A stretch of DNA of 64,000 bases from Phylloscopus collybita. Its lineage: Eukaryota > Chordata > Aves > Passeriformes > Phylloscopidae. Under the pieces are notes generated by a model, which was not told where the DNA came from, made no database searches, and was given only the letters and a program-made list of their open reading frames with translations. The position numbers and the translations under genes are program-made. Each line of letters starts with the position of its first letter. Within the stretch, counting starts at the first letter, position 1. Of the stretch, positions 31,523 to 46,500 are shown piece after piece. The stretch is taken from positions 1,107,001-1,171,000 of the forward strand of contig JAJNNQ010000045.1 in NCBI GenBank assembly GCA_027886175.1, given 5' to 3'.

Positions 31523-34500
31523 GTCAAGTATTGTCCGGCAGCTGCTGCGGCGCTGGTGGGTGCCCCAGGGGTGGCAGAGGGGCTGGCTTGCCTCGGTGGG
31601 GTGGGCAGTGCCCGGCTGGCTGAGCTGGCTCTCTGTAGGTGTTCGGCCTTGGAGGGAATGGCATCGTCCAGCTCCGTTCCCGGTGGAATGCAAGCTGATG
31701 AGTTGTGCCCTGTTTGAGAGCATTTTGGTGCCTGTGGGGGTGTCAGATCCCTTACGACCTGTGGTTATCCAGCCTTAGCTGTGGTATCTGCCTCGGCTAA
31801 GCCATCACCATCTTGAGGACTTGGGTTGAATACTTTATGGCCATTTAATGGACTATTAATTATCCTCCCTGGTGAGTTTGTACCCAGTTGTTTTGACCTC
31901 AGAGCTCATCAGATGAAGTACAGATACACATTTTAGCTTTGACAGGGATGACATGGGCCTTCTAAGGCAGTGTCAGAGGCCTTTACCATCCTGTAATGAA
32001 GGAGAGCTACAGAACAAACAGTTTCTAGGTATTTGTGCACTGCATTGCCCTTGAGTGGTGTTTTTGTGCAGGCTCATGCTGCATCACATGATGGGGGGAA
32101 GCTGCTCTGACCCTGGTAAACATCACCTGGGCTGTTCCCACGAGGACACATCCTGTCAAATGACCTTATCTGGACCTGCTGCAGTGATATCATCCATTGG
32201 GTCATCCCTGCAGAGCCCAGTGGCTTCACAGAAAACATCTGAGAGGCAACTTGGAGTTTCATAGCAACTGGAATGCTCTGTGCCATGTACTGCTTTTGCA
32301 GCCCTGTGCTAAGGCACTGTGCTGGCTGTGGATGTTGAAGTGTAATTTCTGCTTTCCAGATGGAGAATTTCAGTATGCTCAGGTACTACTGAGCTGCTTT
32401 TCTAACCAACCTGAAAGTCCAGTTGCATGTCTTTTTACAGGCTGATTGAGTTCTGGTTAGAGCAGGCATCAGAAATGCCACAAATTCTTTGTGAGGAGGA
32501 GGATCCACCACAGAATCATTGCCAGACATCCCTCTGTTCTCTGCTGTGCTGTTTGCATTTGTCATTCTTTGGCATTTCATGTATTCTGAATTCTGGAGTT
32601 CTGGGTGAAAGGCAGTATATAAATGTAAAACATTATTATAGCCCAGGATTGTGTGTCCCCAGTGCATTAGTTCTGCTTAAGCCAGCCTGAGCCCATCAAG
32701 TGAAATAGCTTTAATATGACTTTATCTTGTAAGGTGTTTTTCAAAACTGACTGCTTATCCCCAGAACGCTTTCTGAAAGTTAAACATGGGAGATAAATAA
32801 TGGCAGGAACAGAGTGAAAGAAGAGCCATTGCCAATGGAAGTGTAGCTGTTGTAGCTGGATTTTGTAAAGGCTTTTCCCCCAGGATTTCAAGCCAAGCAG
32901 TTTTTGGCTGGGTTTGCAGATAATTCACGGTGATTTATGTCGGGTGAAGAAAAAGAAATACTCCTTTCTGGGCCATAATAATCAGTGGAGCTCTGCCGAG
33001 AACTGAATTTCTCCCCTTCTCTCTCTTCCTGGCTTATCTCTTGTTAAATATATTACAGCATGCCACTTCCCCTGGAGTGCAGTTTGGGGCCCTCTTGGGT
33101 GCCTTCTCCCTGCACAGGAATGGAGAAAACTGCTGGGGAGACGTGTATATATCTGTATATCTATATATCTGTATAGCTGTATAGCTGTATATCTATCTAT
33201 CTGTCTCTCTGAGAATAAAGTCTGTCTCCCAGAGCCACATTCTCAGGAGGCCAAAGCACATTGCAAACGTGTTTTGGCTGGATGTGTGCTGGTGAGATCT
33301 CTCCTCTTTCCCCTAAGTACCAAAGGAAAGGATGAATTGTATATATCGTGTACTTCAGCTGGCGCAGTCACCGTTCAGAATGTTAATTACGTTTCATTGC
33401 AGATCTCTTCCAAATTGTGAATGTGAATTTTTCGGCTTTAATGTCTGTATGTGGGTGGAGAGCTCCAATATAACGAGAGGTTTCTTTACTGAGCAGAATC
33501 CCTTTGTGGAAAATGGGAAACTGAATAGCAATTCTTACTTTTCTCTGCCACTGAAAGATGTGGTTTCAGACTGGCTCTGTGTTACACACGTGCTCTTAGA
33601 AGTGCTGTTAGAGTCAGTACCGAGTCACTTCCAGCAGCCAGCTTGGTGAGAAAAGTTCCAGCTTTTCTCAAGTGTTTATAAATGTTTTTCTGGGAGCTGC
33701 AGGCTGATCCATGGTGCTGCTGTAAATCCCAGCTGAAGGTTCTCGGAATAGTGTTTCTAATCATGTGATCCTGTGACCTGGCACTTTGCAGTTCCCCTTT
33801 CGAGTGCGAGCGTTCTGCTGCCACTTCCTGTCCCATGGGGCAGTCTGTGACTTTCTGCAGTTAGGAAACAACAGGACTGCTGGTCATTATTGTGAAAGCT
33901 GGCTTCAGCTTCAGCACTGCAGCCAGAATAGTAGCAGACTCCTAATCCAGTATCAGCCGTAATCATTCTAATTATAGCTGGATCTCTTTCAGGGTCCCAG
34001 CGATTAGAGAGGCCAGGTTTCACCCACCACTGTGCCTTCCCTCTGAACTCCCTTCAGAGCCAATAAATCTACCAGAGATCTTGCACTTCTGCTAAAATTG
34101 TTGCTGTACAGTTGCTGTTGGAAATCACTGCTGTAAAGATGGCTTTAGAGTGATTTTCAGCCTTTATTTATTTGTAGAGCACAGACTGTTCAGCCTCTGG
34201 ATAAGGATGGGGAACCACATAGAAAGATTCGAAGGTCCCTGACTGCAGTTTATCTTCTTGTTGCTGCTGTCAAACTTCTCACGAGCCTGTGGACCTCGAA
34301 GGCTCTGCAGAGAACAAGTTTGAAACAAGTTGTGGCATTCACAAGGCCAGTAACAATAGAAGAAGACTTTATATGTGGACTTGCTGAATTTTAGTATAAA
34401 ACTTTGAAATTATGTAGCAGCTGAGTAATACTGTGGAGCTCAGCTACGGAGCTCTCTCAGATGATCCCAAAGAATAAGTGGTTGTCTGCAGTGATGGTTT

Positions 34501-37500
34501 AGAGGGTCAGGATTCTGTATATTTGACTGCACAGAGCTCATCATTGTACCTTCCTTGGCAGGCTAAGGCTGAGGACGTGGTTCTGTGTTTCACCCTTGCT
34601 CTGCTGTGTGAGTGCTCTCAGGCTGGGATGGGTTTGGGGGTGTTTGTTACATTTGTGGCTTGTGACTGTCAGTTGATTGCAGGAACAAATGAAAACTGCT
34701 ACTGGCAGGGACTTCTGAATGATCCTGTTCCTTTCATGTGGGGTTTTGACAAGACATCTTCATAGTTCTTTGTCTTTGAGAAGATATTCCACCAAGCAGT
34801 TCAGTGGGACTATTATTCACTTATTAATGTTTGCCAGTTAAATGCCATGGTGGCATTTCAGACGTGGCTGTGATGTGATTTTTAGTGCAAATACATACTT
34901 TGATAAGGAAGGAGAAAATGGATTCTTTGCATTGTAAGTCTGTGGTGTGTCTGCCCTTTGAGCACTGCCTTCCTCTTGGTCACTCTTCCAAAAAGGACAC
35001 TGGAGATGGTGAAGGAGGTTTCCAGGGAGGGCCACAGACATGGTCAGTAGTTTGCAGGTGAGGAATCACAAATCACTCTAAATCTCCTACCTCTAAAAAG
35101 GCAACAGAAAGAAGGATTTGACAGTGGTTTGGGCCAGCAGTGGTCGGGGGGGGAGGCAGTGATGGAGCAGGAATGGGATGGAGCTCAGGTGTCTGTGGTG
35201 TTTCCTGGAGCAGGTAAAAGGTAAAAGGAGCAGGGCTCAGACAGTTCAAAGCAGGCCAGTGCAGGCAGTCCTTGCCACTGTAATTACCTGTGGAGCTCTT
35301 TGCCACGGGATGTTATGGATGCTGAAAGCTGACCTGGCTTCAGAGGCAGGTTACACAAGCTCATGGAGAGGAGAGCTGCTGCATTGATTAAGTAGAGAGA
35401 AGCCATCCTTGGTTCAGGAAGTTTCTCAGGAGCTAATGGTTGGAGGCTGACATAATGCTTGACAGAAGCCTCATGCTGTGCTTCCCTGTTCTTACCTGGA
35501 TCAAAGTTTGCTTTCTTCTCCCAGCTTTCCTTTGTAAGAGATGTCAGCAAGGTCATGTGCAAGAGGGAGGATGAGAAGTCATTCTCCTTGCAGAAATAAG
35601 AGAACTGAGACTTTGTGATGAAGAAATGGAAACTTCATCAAACATTGCTAACACTTTACACAAGTTGGAGCACTCTGTTCCATGTAATTGTTTGCTAATC
35701 TCCTGCTGCTCATTGGGCTTTAGAAGGAATTCCTAGATTGATACAGTGCTGCAGTTGATGAAAGTTAGGAATTGAGTACCAAGTAGAAGCTGGAGAGGGA
35801 GAATTTCTTGGGTTTAGTCTCCAGGATTGAATTTGACATTCTCACAGATGCACCTGAATGCCTGACAATGCTGTTAACTATGCACAGGAACAGATACTTT
35901 AATATTTCCTTTTTTTGGGCTTGGCTAAATGGTACAGATGGGTTTGTGCACCACTGGGAAACCTGAAGCTGTTAATCAGAACTGACAGTGTTAAAAACTC
36001 ATTTTAAGACACAGCTTGCTTTTCATATTGCAAAGTAAACGTGGATCTTTTGAAGATCTGGCAAATGAGGGGAAATTTTCAGTTACAAGTGAAATGTAAC
36101 TGACTTGCTAGTCACTGTTAATGGCCTTTCAGTCATCAGCCACTGACAAACACAGTATCAGGGATTTTTCTACAGACTGCTCGATCTTTTTAATGTAGTT
36201 CCAATTTTAATTTGCATAGCTTCTCTTACATCACCTCATATGAGTGATGCTGGATTCCTGGGACTTAATTACAAAATGCGGGGTAACTTACAGTAGGCAG
36301 TAATAAAGGGGGATGGTGAAAACTGTACAGGATAGTTCTATAAACTAGGGATGTCTTTACTTTCACTGGAGAGACACTGAGAGCTTCAAGCAGAAAAATA
36401 ACACTATAAACAGCACTGACTTTGAGGGATAAATATTTACTGGGGCCTTGTGATCCTCAGGCAACCCAAATTTAATTAATATTTTTAGAAGATCAGAATG
36501 ACAAGTCCTTAATTTGTGTTCTGATGAGAAGCATTAGGACCGTGCTAAAATTTAAATTTGTTGTTTAATTACCAAGTATTCATTTGAGGCTTAGAAAATG
36601 GCATAATGTTAATTGTCATGTAAACACAGCTGGAATAAGCAATTGTGGCAATACGTGAATTTTTAGGTAGCTTAACTTTTGGTTACTAAAAAATAGTTAC
36701 CTAAACTCCTGTGAACTGTGGGATGTTAATCTGAGGGAGCTTTTTGTAGAGAAATGTGAGAGTCGGTGCAGTAGAAATAATACTGGCCTCCCTGGAGAAG
36801 CTGTGTCTCTCAGTGGTGTGGCTTTTTTAATCCCTGTGCTGAGCTTCTAGAAGGTTACTCACATAATGGTGCAGCTCACTGAGGTGATCAAATACCACGT
36901 GAAGCCCAAAACACTTAAATCATTTCAGTGTGACTCTAAATGAAACCTGAACTCTTCAGTGTACTGAACTCTTAATTTCACAGATTCTAATTCTGTTTAG
37001 CCTTATTTCCTTCAGAAACTGAAGGGCTTGCTTTTCATCTTTTCCAGGTCAAAGACCGGGGTCCAGAAGCCACGAGAAGGTTTTTTAATTGGTTTTATTG
37101 GAGCATTAATTTGGGAGCTATCCTCTCTCTGGGAGGCATCGCCTACATCCAGCAGAACGTGAGCTTTGTGATCGGATACAGCATCCCGGCAGTTTGCATT
37201 GGGATTTCCTTCATGGTGTTCTTGTGTGGGCAGAGCTTCTTCATCACCAAACCTCCTGATGGCAGTGCCTTCACAGACATGTTCAAAATCCTCACCTACT
37301 CCTGTTGCTCCAAGAAGAGCCCCGGGGAGCATTCAGCAAACAGGTTTGTGATGAGCTCTTCTGTGTGGCCTCCATTCCCAGTCAGCTGGGGCTGGAACTC
37401 CTTAGTTCAGACTGGCTGGTGGTAACCCCCACCAGAGACTGCAGGAGCATGAGCAGGTTTGCTCTGAGAACTGGAAAACTGGAGTCCTGGAGATACTTTC

Positions 37501-40500
37501 TGGGAGTTGAGGGATGGAAGAGAGGCACACTGAGATCACTGGCTCTCCCTGCAGCCAGATCATGGTGTTAGCTGAGCTCTGTGTCCTGCCAGCTCAGGGT
37601 TCCTGGGAGTGTCATGTAACCTGACTGTGCATGAGTTAACTTTCTTCTCTGGTAGATGTGTTTGTGGATACCTTCTGGTTTGAAAAGCACTGTCATCTGC
37701 ATTTAATGCTGTAAGTAGCTTGATGGGGAGCCCAAATTTTTCCACTCTTAAGAGCTGCCCATGGAACACTGGTGGTTGAATTGAATCACTGGTAAGAGAT
37801 GTTAGGTGCCTGCTCTGCAGTGGGGTTCCATGTGTTCAGATTGCCAAACAGGTCAATGACTTAACAAGCAATGTCACAAAATACAGGTTACTCCGAGTTC
37901 TGCCAGCTATTTAGGGCTGGGGTGTGTGGGGAGGGTGGGAAATAAGGAAACTTTGTGGCAGACGTGCTGGGGAGCCCTTCTGACCTAGCTGTGTTGCTGT
38001 AACTTACATGAATTAGTTCTTTTGGAAATGCATCAGCTTTTTAAAAGGAAGACAAGACTGCCAGTTATGTTTAACCAAACCTTTGCAATCCTTTTCCAAA
38101 GTGAAGGCCAGGGAGTGCTGCACCCTCCCCGCAAGCAAAGCCTCTTCGAGATGGCCAAGCTGTCTCGGGGGGGCCCCTTCAGAGAAGATAAAGTAGAAGA
38201 TGTAAAAGCTCTTGTCAAGATTATCCCTGTCTTTCTGGCTTTAATACCTTACTGGACAGTGTATTTTCAAGTGAGTAGTTCCAAATGGTTGCAGTTATAT
38301 TTTACAAAATTTATAATTTAACATTTTTTTGGGGGTGTTCTCTCATAAATAGGGAACTTACCTTGAAGCTGGGAGATGAAAAATGACCACTGAGGAATAT
38401 TCTCAAATAATATTTTGACCTAATAATAGAAAAAAAAAATCATTACAATTATAGTTAAGACTCAGAGTTGTACAAATTCACAGCTCTTAAATACTCTGCT
38501 GTGTTTCATCTTGCAGTTGTTTCACATAGGTTAGGGTAAGTGCTCTAGACCTCATTTGAATTTTTAGGTTCTGTTGTGTGGAGATGATTCAGGATATCAA
38601 ATACATTTTGGGCAAAAAAACCCCTCCAATACAGACACTGTTTTCAAAGGCATACAAATGATTCTTTGTGTTTTTAGTAAAAATAACTGTAAGGTTAAAA
38701 AAACCTGGTAATGTTCTGACCATAATCCTTTTCAGTTTGCTGTGTTTGCTTTTCACCTCTGATATAATCTTTGTTAATTGCTATAAAATGAAAAATACCT
38801 TGCTCTCAGCACTCCATGTCCAAGTAATCTCAACTCTTTCCTAATGCCAGATGCAGACAACATATGTACTGCAGAGTCTCCACCTGAGAATCCCTGAGAT
38901 CTCCAATGACACCAGCTCCATCCACACGGTAAGCAGGGCAGCACAAGTGCAAAGAACCTTTCTTCAGCTGGAATGCAAATGAGATCAGCCTTGTACAGAG
39001 ATTCCAAGAAGTTCAGGGAGTGCCTGTGGGGATTTAGGAGCACCATGCACATCCCATATTTTGTCATGCCAGCAGGTGTCTGGAGTTCACACCAACCTGT
39101 TCTGGATGCATTCAGGTAACTCTCAGTGCTTTCATCAAGAGTTTCTTTATCCTTCAGTGGCCAAAGTGACCTTAGAAGAAAGCTGATCAATCTCCATGCC
39201 CTGGGTTTCCATACCAGGACAGAAGCATTTCTGCAAGCCCAGTAGGAATGAACAGCCATCCTTAAGTGATACATTAGCATTTGGAACTTGAGACCCATTT
39301 GTTACTTCAGACTGCCTAATCAATAATCACTTTACCTTTAGCATATTGAAAAAAGCTGTCCCATCAATATTTTTCAAGAGAGGCTGGCTGGCATCATGTG
39401 ATTGCAGAAATGGTGCAGAGAAGTAAAACCACAGGATTTACAGAATACATGTGTTACACCAGCCTCTCTACTCATTTGACAAGTGTAACTTGATTTTAAT
39501 TGAATTTTGCATGTACATTAGTAAGACTCTGTTTCTGCTGTTGTGTGGCATATTTCTGATAGTTCTAAGCCTGACAAAAGATGTACAGAGCTTGGCTATT
39601 AAATACCTTTTATGACTGAATTAGGTAAAAGGTTTAATTCTGTCAAATGAGAAACTGAGCTTACAGATGTATGAGCAGCCAGATTCAATGGAAACCTGAA
39701 CAGCTGATTATCATCTTCAGCTTTTAAACACTCTTATTTGACTTTTCACAATGTCTGTCAGTGCATTGTTGTTTATTTGGGATCAAAGTGTTCAATCAAA
39801 ATCTTTGTTTGTAAAATAACCGTAAAAATCAGTTCCTGAGTATGAAATTGCCAACTGGAGCCATCTCCCCTTGCAGTTCCCAGCAGCCTGGCTGACCATG
39901 TTTGATGCAGTGCTTATCCTGATCCTCATACCCTTAAAGGACAAGCTGGTGGATCCCATTTTGAAGAGGAATGGCTTGCTGCCATCCTCGCTGAAGAGGA
40001 TTGCAGTTGGGATGTTCTTTGTGATGTGCTCTGCCTTTGCTGCAGGTAAGAGAACGAGCTGGACATCTCCTGACATAGTGAATTGTTCAGCTCACTGCAA
40101 CAGCTTTTTTTAAAAAACTGTGTGAATATTTAATGCAGCATGATTCAGATCTTTTTTTTTTGTGGGATAGTTGGAATGTGCCTTCATGGATGTATTTCCC
40201 TCCATAAAGGGGGTTGTATCCAAAAATTCACTAAACTGTTTTGAACATTTGCAATAAAATTGGAGCATTTTTCCTGCCTGGACTTTGCATATATACCCTT
40301 GAAAAATGTTTCTTCATACATTCTGACTTCCAAGTACTAAAGAGCTGAAATTTGACCTAAAATCCTTTCCCCTGATCTGAAATGATAAAGTTAGGATATG
40401 ACTGAACAAGAGTTTGCTCCCACTCTGGGTTTTCTCTCCCCTATCTTCCCTAATGTTTGGGGGTTAGTGTAGTGTAAAATAGCTCATGTAGCATGAAAGG

Positions 40501-43500
40501 GGAAAGATGGCAACTCTGCTGGCCCCATAAATCAGCTGCCTTTGAGATGATTTCAAGTTGTTAAGCGCTGCTGATGTGGAACTGAGCATCTCTGAGCAAT
40601 GCTTCACAGAATCTATAGCCCTCACCAGCATCACTGTAATGAACATATTGATAAAGCATTACAGCATTAAATAAATTCATTGCAGCACTTGGGATCCCCT
40701 ATATTTTAGGGAGAGGGACACTTTATATGGTTATTAAGAGCTCTTTCAATGAGAGAGGTAATTACGAGGCCAAGGTCACTTTGTGGGCAAGGAAAGTTCT
40801 TAAAGCAAAGTCATTTAAAGTTAAAATAGGAGCGTTTCTCTTATTCCATGTTTCTTAGGACGCTGCTGCTGCAGAAGAGGATGATGTAAAACACTTAAAT
40901 GTCAGCTCTTTAAATAGAACCTGTGGGCTCACATAGGAGGGAATTCAAACCCAGCAGTATCTGTCTTTACTCGGGGTGGGGAAGAGCTCATCAAGCTCTG
41001 GTAGCTGAGTTGGGGAATGGGTTCCTACAGCAAAATTCCTTAGAGTTTCAAATCCTTTTTTCAATTCACGTTCTACAAATGGAACACATGATTCTGTTGG
41101 TTTGATCCTCCCCAACTCTTCCCCAGTAGAAATTGGAAAGGTGAAATCTTTGGGTGATTATTTGCAATCTGTTTGGAAAGTTTAACCTTTTGGAGTAACT
41201 TAACATCTCTTCATCATAACAGGAATTTAAGAGCTTCAGTTGTGACAAATTTGGGGTTTAGGAAGATGTTCATTTCTAGCAAGGTGTTGGAATTAAATCT
41301 TAAACATGAAAATGTCCAGAATTTGCAGTCATGGCAATATCTTAATGATTTGTTTGTGCCATATTTCCACTTTGATTTGCTTATCTAACAGCCATTAGTT
41401 GTGGACACAACTCAGGCTGCCTATTAGATTGGTTAGGTTCTTGAAAATATTTTATAAACTTGTTTTAAAATACAACTGATTAGATTTAATGAACATCTGC
41501 TGTGCATCATGCATCTTATGGTGAATTCTGAGCAGCAATGTTCAAGGTTATTCAACTGGAAAATCTACTTCATTTATAGAGTTTAAACCATTATAGCAAG
41601 AAGTTCAGATTATTTTAACTCCTAACAGTGTAAAATGAAACATGAAACTTGTCCATCAAAGTCTTAAAGGAAGAATCAATAGATTCCAGATCCTGAAGTA
41701 CTTTGGAGATGAATTTATGGCAGAATATTGTGGGTATATTGTGCTCCTAGGTGGCTCAGTGCTTATTTTGTAAGAGTAGAATAAACACATTAAGATCACT
41801 TGATGTTTTGAGGTGCAGCAATTCTGTGTTGAGTGTAAATAAATGAAATTATGTCTGAGCTCTTAGATGACTCTACTGCTTTGTTTACATTTTAATTAAC
41901 TTCCACTCTAAAATGTTTGGCAGCTGTATTAGAAGGAGAACATCAAGAAACCCAGTTTCATTTTAATTACAGCAGCTCTTTGTAGTTCAGAGGGCACGGA
42001 GGTAGCTGAAGAGCTCAAGAAAGACACATAAAAATAAGATGGGTAGATAAGATAAAGATGGAAAATGAGATAAAAGGAAGTGAGGAATATAGAGAAAACG
42101 TGGTGGCTGGCCTGACATGAAGAAGCAATAACTTCAGAACAATCTTTACCTGAAAGCCAGATGTCAGTAATGAATTTGGCACTGCCACTTAGCACAGAGA
42201 TGCTGATCTGGCTGCTCCCCTCAGGGGTTTATGTCACAGATTTGGGAGGACGTGGGAGAAGAGGAATCACGTGGTACATTAGGAATTGGAATCAGGAATT
42301 TGTATCTGGGCAGTGCTGTCAGTGTGGCTCAGAGGGGTTCAGCCAGCAGGGTCAGTGCTGAGTGTCCATGGCATCCTTGGGGTGGCTTCAGGAGAGGGAA
42401 GCTGCACGTGAGGAAGCAGCTGTGGTCACTGTCCATGGTGTGATGTCCATCACGTCCAAGCCCTGTACATTTCTGTGTGACAGGAGGGACATTCTGTGTC
42501 CCAGGATGAGGTCAGGTCTTGGCTCAGGGAGAAGGAAGAGCCCCGAGCTGACAGCACTGAGTGGGAGGCTGTGAGTGAAACCCACACCACAGCAAGCTGT
42601 GTCAGTACCTCAGTTCTGCTCCTCTGGATTGGGATGAACAAATTCACCTTCTTCCCAAGGATAAGAGATGAGAGTTCTTTTATTGAGGTCTCTTTTGGGT
42701 GAAGCAGGGAGCTTTATTAACTATTAGCTATTCTGTGTATTTTATGTAGCTGTGAGTCAATCGTTTAATCTGGGCAACTTCAACAAAACCCTACAGCATT
42801 ATTTGATATTCACTTTTTACTCTAAACTGTTGTGCTGAGCAAGCTAAAAATGCTTATATTTCACACTATCATGTCTCTTTTTCATTCCATATGAAGTACT
42901 TTCTATGCAATGTATTGCTTGTAAATCAAGCTCTAATGAGCTCCTGCATCTCTCTGGATGAAAAGTGTCATATAAATGTCATAATCATATTCATAGAGGC
43001 TTTTCATAGCTCTGCAGGACTGGTGGAACCATTTCCATAAGCAAAAGGGTTTCTAATTTGTGAATACTATGGTGGCAGTTGAAATGGTTCAACAGTGCAA
43101 AGCAGTAGTTTGTGAAAATGGGATTGTCTTTAAAAACACCCCAGCACAATGTCTGTGAGAGCTCTGAGCTGATCCATCCCGAGATGGGCTAAGTGTTTGT
43201 CTAATTATTGCTACTGAATGAGAATATAATCACTAATTTTATGGCAGAACAACTGTATGTCTTGAAATAACAACAGCAAAAGTAGTGTGAAATGCTTTAT
43301 GTCAGGAAATAAATACATATTCTTATTGTATTGTTTCTAATTGTAGTGCAGGGCTGAATCCTAATTTAATCCTTAATGTGGTGAAACAATGTTTGCATCT
43401 TAGGTCAATCTCTTTTCCCTCCCCTTTCACACAGGGATTCTGGAAAGCAACAGACTGAAAATTGTAAAGGTTAAAACCATTAACCAGACAATTGGGAATG

Positions 43501-46500
43501 TTACATACCACGCTGCAGATTTGCCAATCTGGTGGCAGATTCCTCAATATGTGCTGATTGGATTCAGTGAAATATTTGCCAGTATAGCAGGTAAGAGCCT
43601 TTGTGTGCTTAAATCTGCTTTGGTATCTATCCTGAACGATGGAACCTTAGAAAAGAAATACTTCTCAAATCATTAGAAGGAAGCTCTGGTGTCCCCAAAT
43701 ACATTTTTATACAATATTGCTCAGTTTAAGTAGCAAAGCTCACCATTGTGTTGCACATTTGAAGCCTGGCTGTGTAAGACTCTGCTTTCAAAACTGAATT
43801 TCAAGCAGAGTAACACCTAAAATATTTGTGTGGCATCCAGTTAGTGCTGGATATTTGCAAGCCCTAGTGGAAAACAATACACTCTTTCAGTATTGTATTT
43901 TCATGCAGTTTTGTGTCCTCTGAATCTCCTCCTCTGTTGGAAATACAGTTTGTGCTTTGTGATTTTTTTTTTGTCTTAGTAAACTGAGTTCACAGTTTAG
44001 AAAGTCAATTAGTAAGTGGACGCACCTTTCTGAGGGCAAAGGGAAGAAACAAACTATATTTACAAAGACTTATCAGTTTGAATTCATGTTACTTGAGCTT
44101 TTTCATCTCCGAAATAAGAAAAAAATTTGTGAGTATTAATAATGATTAAATTTATTATTAATTTTTATAATAAATTTTTATATATTTTATCTACTGTTTT
44201 TATATAATTTTATCTACTTTAGATCAGTTTTTCTGTAGCTGTTCCACTACTTTGACATGACATGAAGCAAACTGTAACAGTGCTCAGATTTTGTGTGTCT
44301 TGAACAAATGCCAGAGCTCTTCAATTCCCAGGCACTGCCCTGTGTGATGTAGTGGACAGCTGTGTGCTCACACTGACTTTAAGGCTGAAAGTGAAGTGGG
44401 AGGAGAGGGTGAGTGGGCCTCTAAAATCAGATTTTCTGGTCTGTTTGCTGTAGGTGCAGGGCTCCTCAGCAGGAGGAGAGCTCGGGCAGGTCCCTGGGGT
44501 CACTGTGCCTTTCCCAGCTCGGATTCCCTGGGCTTGCACAGCTGGAATGCTCCTGTTGTGCTGTTTGGAGCAGGGCTTGGTTCCCAGTAACAGGAACACT
44601 CCTGGGTGCACAGGTGCCTCTGCTGGCACCACCTGAGTGGAATTGTGGAGCTCCCTGATGCAATCCACCAGTGACTCGATGTAAACATCATTCTGCTTTC
44701 CTGTGCTATAGCTCCTTATTAAAGTGTTGAAATCCTGTTTGCAAACCCTGAGCTGGGAGGTTCCTGCCCTCAACCTGGCAATACCTGCAGCTCTGTCCCT
44801 TGGATTCCCCCTGGCAGGAGCTGCTGTTTCACTTCCCCTGTGGGAGGTTACTTTCATTCCTGGGCAGTCCCAGTGAGATGCTCTGACTCTGGCCCCAGCT
44901 GTCACACGGCCCATTGGTTCTCCTCTTCGTGGAACAGAGAACTTCTGCTCCATCAGGTTTCTGGTTACTCGTGTTCTGCTGTCAGCACAGTTGTTAGGAA
45001 ATAAAATAAGGTGCTTGGATGGCTTGGCAAGGAGAGTAAAAGTGGGGGTTGTTACTTTTTCCTGTCATTTGCTGTCCATTTCGTTATGTGTGTATGGGGC
45101 CTGGCACAAATGCTAACACACAAAAATCTGAAGAGAAGATCTTGCCTGGTTTAGTAACTTACTAAAACTAAGGCTGCATTTAGCATTTTTATCCAAAGAG
45201 TAACATGAATGACTTGTAGTCAGTTTAGTGATTGTGCCACTTAAATCCTAATAAACAGATGACTTATCAGAAATACAGGAGTTCATGGAAAATTAAACCA
45301 GTTTCTCCCCTCTTACACAATCTTGTTTCTCTACCAGGTACTATTAATAGTTGATAGGTGTTTACAAGGCCAAAATAGCAAACCTGTCTGCAGGCAGTGG
45401 AAAGGTCTTGAAGCATTTTCTGTTTGCTGAACTCCAAGCTGAGAGGACTTTAGTGGAGTTCTTTGTGAGAAGACTTCAAGGCTTGCACAATTCTTGTGTG
45501 AATATTCTGCTCCTTCTTTTGGGAATATTCTGCTGTTCTGCACTGCTGGGTCTGTACCAACAGCACTGTAACTTCAAAAACTCTTGGTCAATGTTTGAAA
45601 AAAAATGTACCAGGAATTCTGTGCAGAGCTTAATTGCTTTGTGTAGTGCACTTCCATTTGATTTTTTTACAAAGGCTCTTTTCTGCCTTCTGGTTGTTAT
45701 CTGAACATAATTCTTAATATTTTTAAGAAGGCCTCTCAAGACTCAGAGTGTACTTTACCAATTTAATATTAAACTTGATAAAGGCATCTACTGTGCTGTG
45801 AAATTCAGGCTTAAAATAAGAATTGTTAAAGGTTACAAAACCATAATGATGTGGAAATGTTTGTTGTGAGCAAAGAGGGACTAAATAGCACAAGAGCTGA
45901 AACACACCTCTGTTTTTCTGTTTACTATGAAACTAAGCATTTTCTGATTAAGCCACATTAGTTACACTTGAGGTACCTTTAGGAAGATGACACACATTGC
46001 ATTAATCTTTTGTATTATTCTGTCAATCCTCCCAAAGCAGCCTTGTTGAACTGGGAATTGTAATCTCACATGACAACACCAGCGAGGGGCTTTAGTGTCA
46101 GCAGTGCTTGTTTGCAGGAGCATGAAATCATTATCAATGGCTGCCAGCAGCCAAAGGAGCTCTGAAGGCAAAGAAAAGATTTTGTATTCTTTATGCCAGA
46201 TTAAATATTGGTGTTGCTGCAAAAGTTACTCCAGTTTAGAAAGGTACCTTATTTTGTTGCCAAAAGTGCAGGGTTACACTCCTTTTGGTTTTTGTTCTGA
46301 GTCTTAAGGCCTTTTTCCAGCTGGGACAGTCAGAGCCAGTGTATCTGTAAAATGAACAAGGAAAGAAACATTCCAGATCCTTTCACATGTTATACCTGAA
46401 CTTAACTTTACAAAACATTCAGAAGCCTGGTGACCAAGATGTGGCTGAGGCTCAGGAGAGCTGTGCCAGCTCTGATAACTTAACAAGAAGTCACCAACAA

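Larger units (their letters stand above)
31523..37047 (+). other. SLC15A4 intron 1
   Basis: This 5.5-kb intron holds a TATATCTG simple repeat at 33145-33210, a possible ancient SINE tail near 32600-32640 and a CR1 fragment at 35265-35500. No other gene was recognised. Confidence 0.6.
37344..43434 (+). other. SLC15A4 introns 2-5
   Basis: These intervals between exons 2 and 6 (37344-38101, 38271-38850, 38929-39876, 40046-43434) are ordinary AT-rich intron sequence. I recognised no RNA gene or mobile element beyond a possible ancient SINE/LINE tail at 42955-42995 (ATGAAAAGTGTCATATAAAT). Confidence 0.5.

Noticed and set aside
31523..31717. Extension of SLC15A4 exon 1 to the stop at 31717
   Set aside because: A donor at 31523 joins exactly to exon 2 with conserved sequence; the extension has no family similarity.
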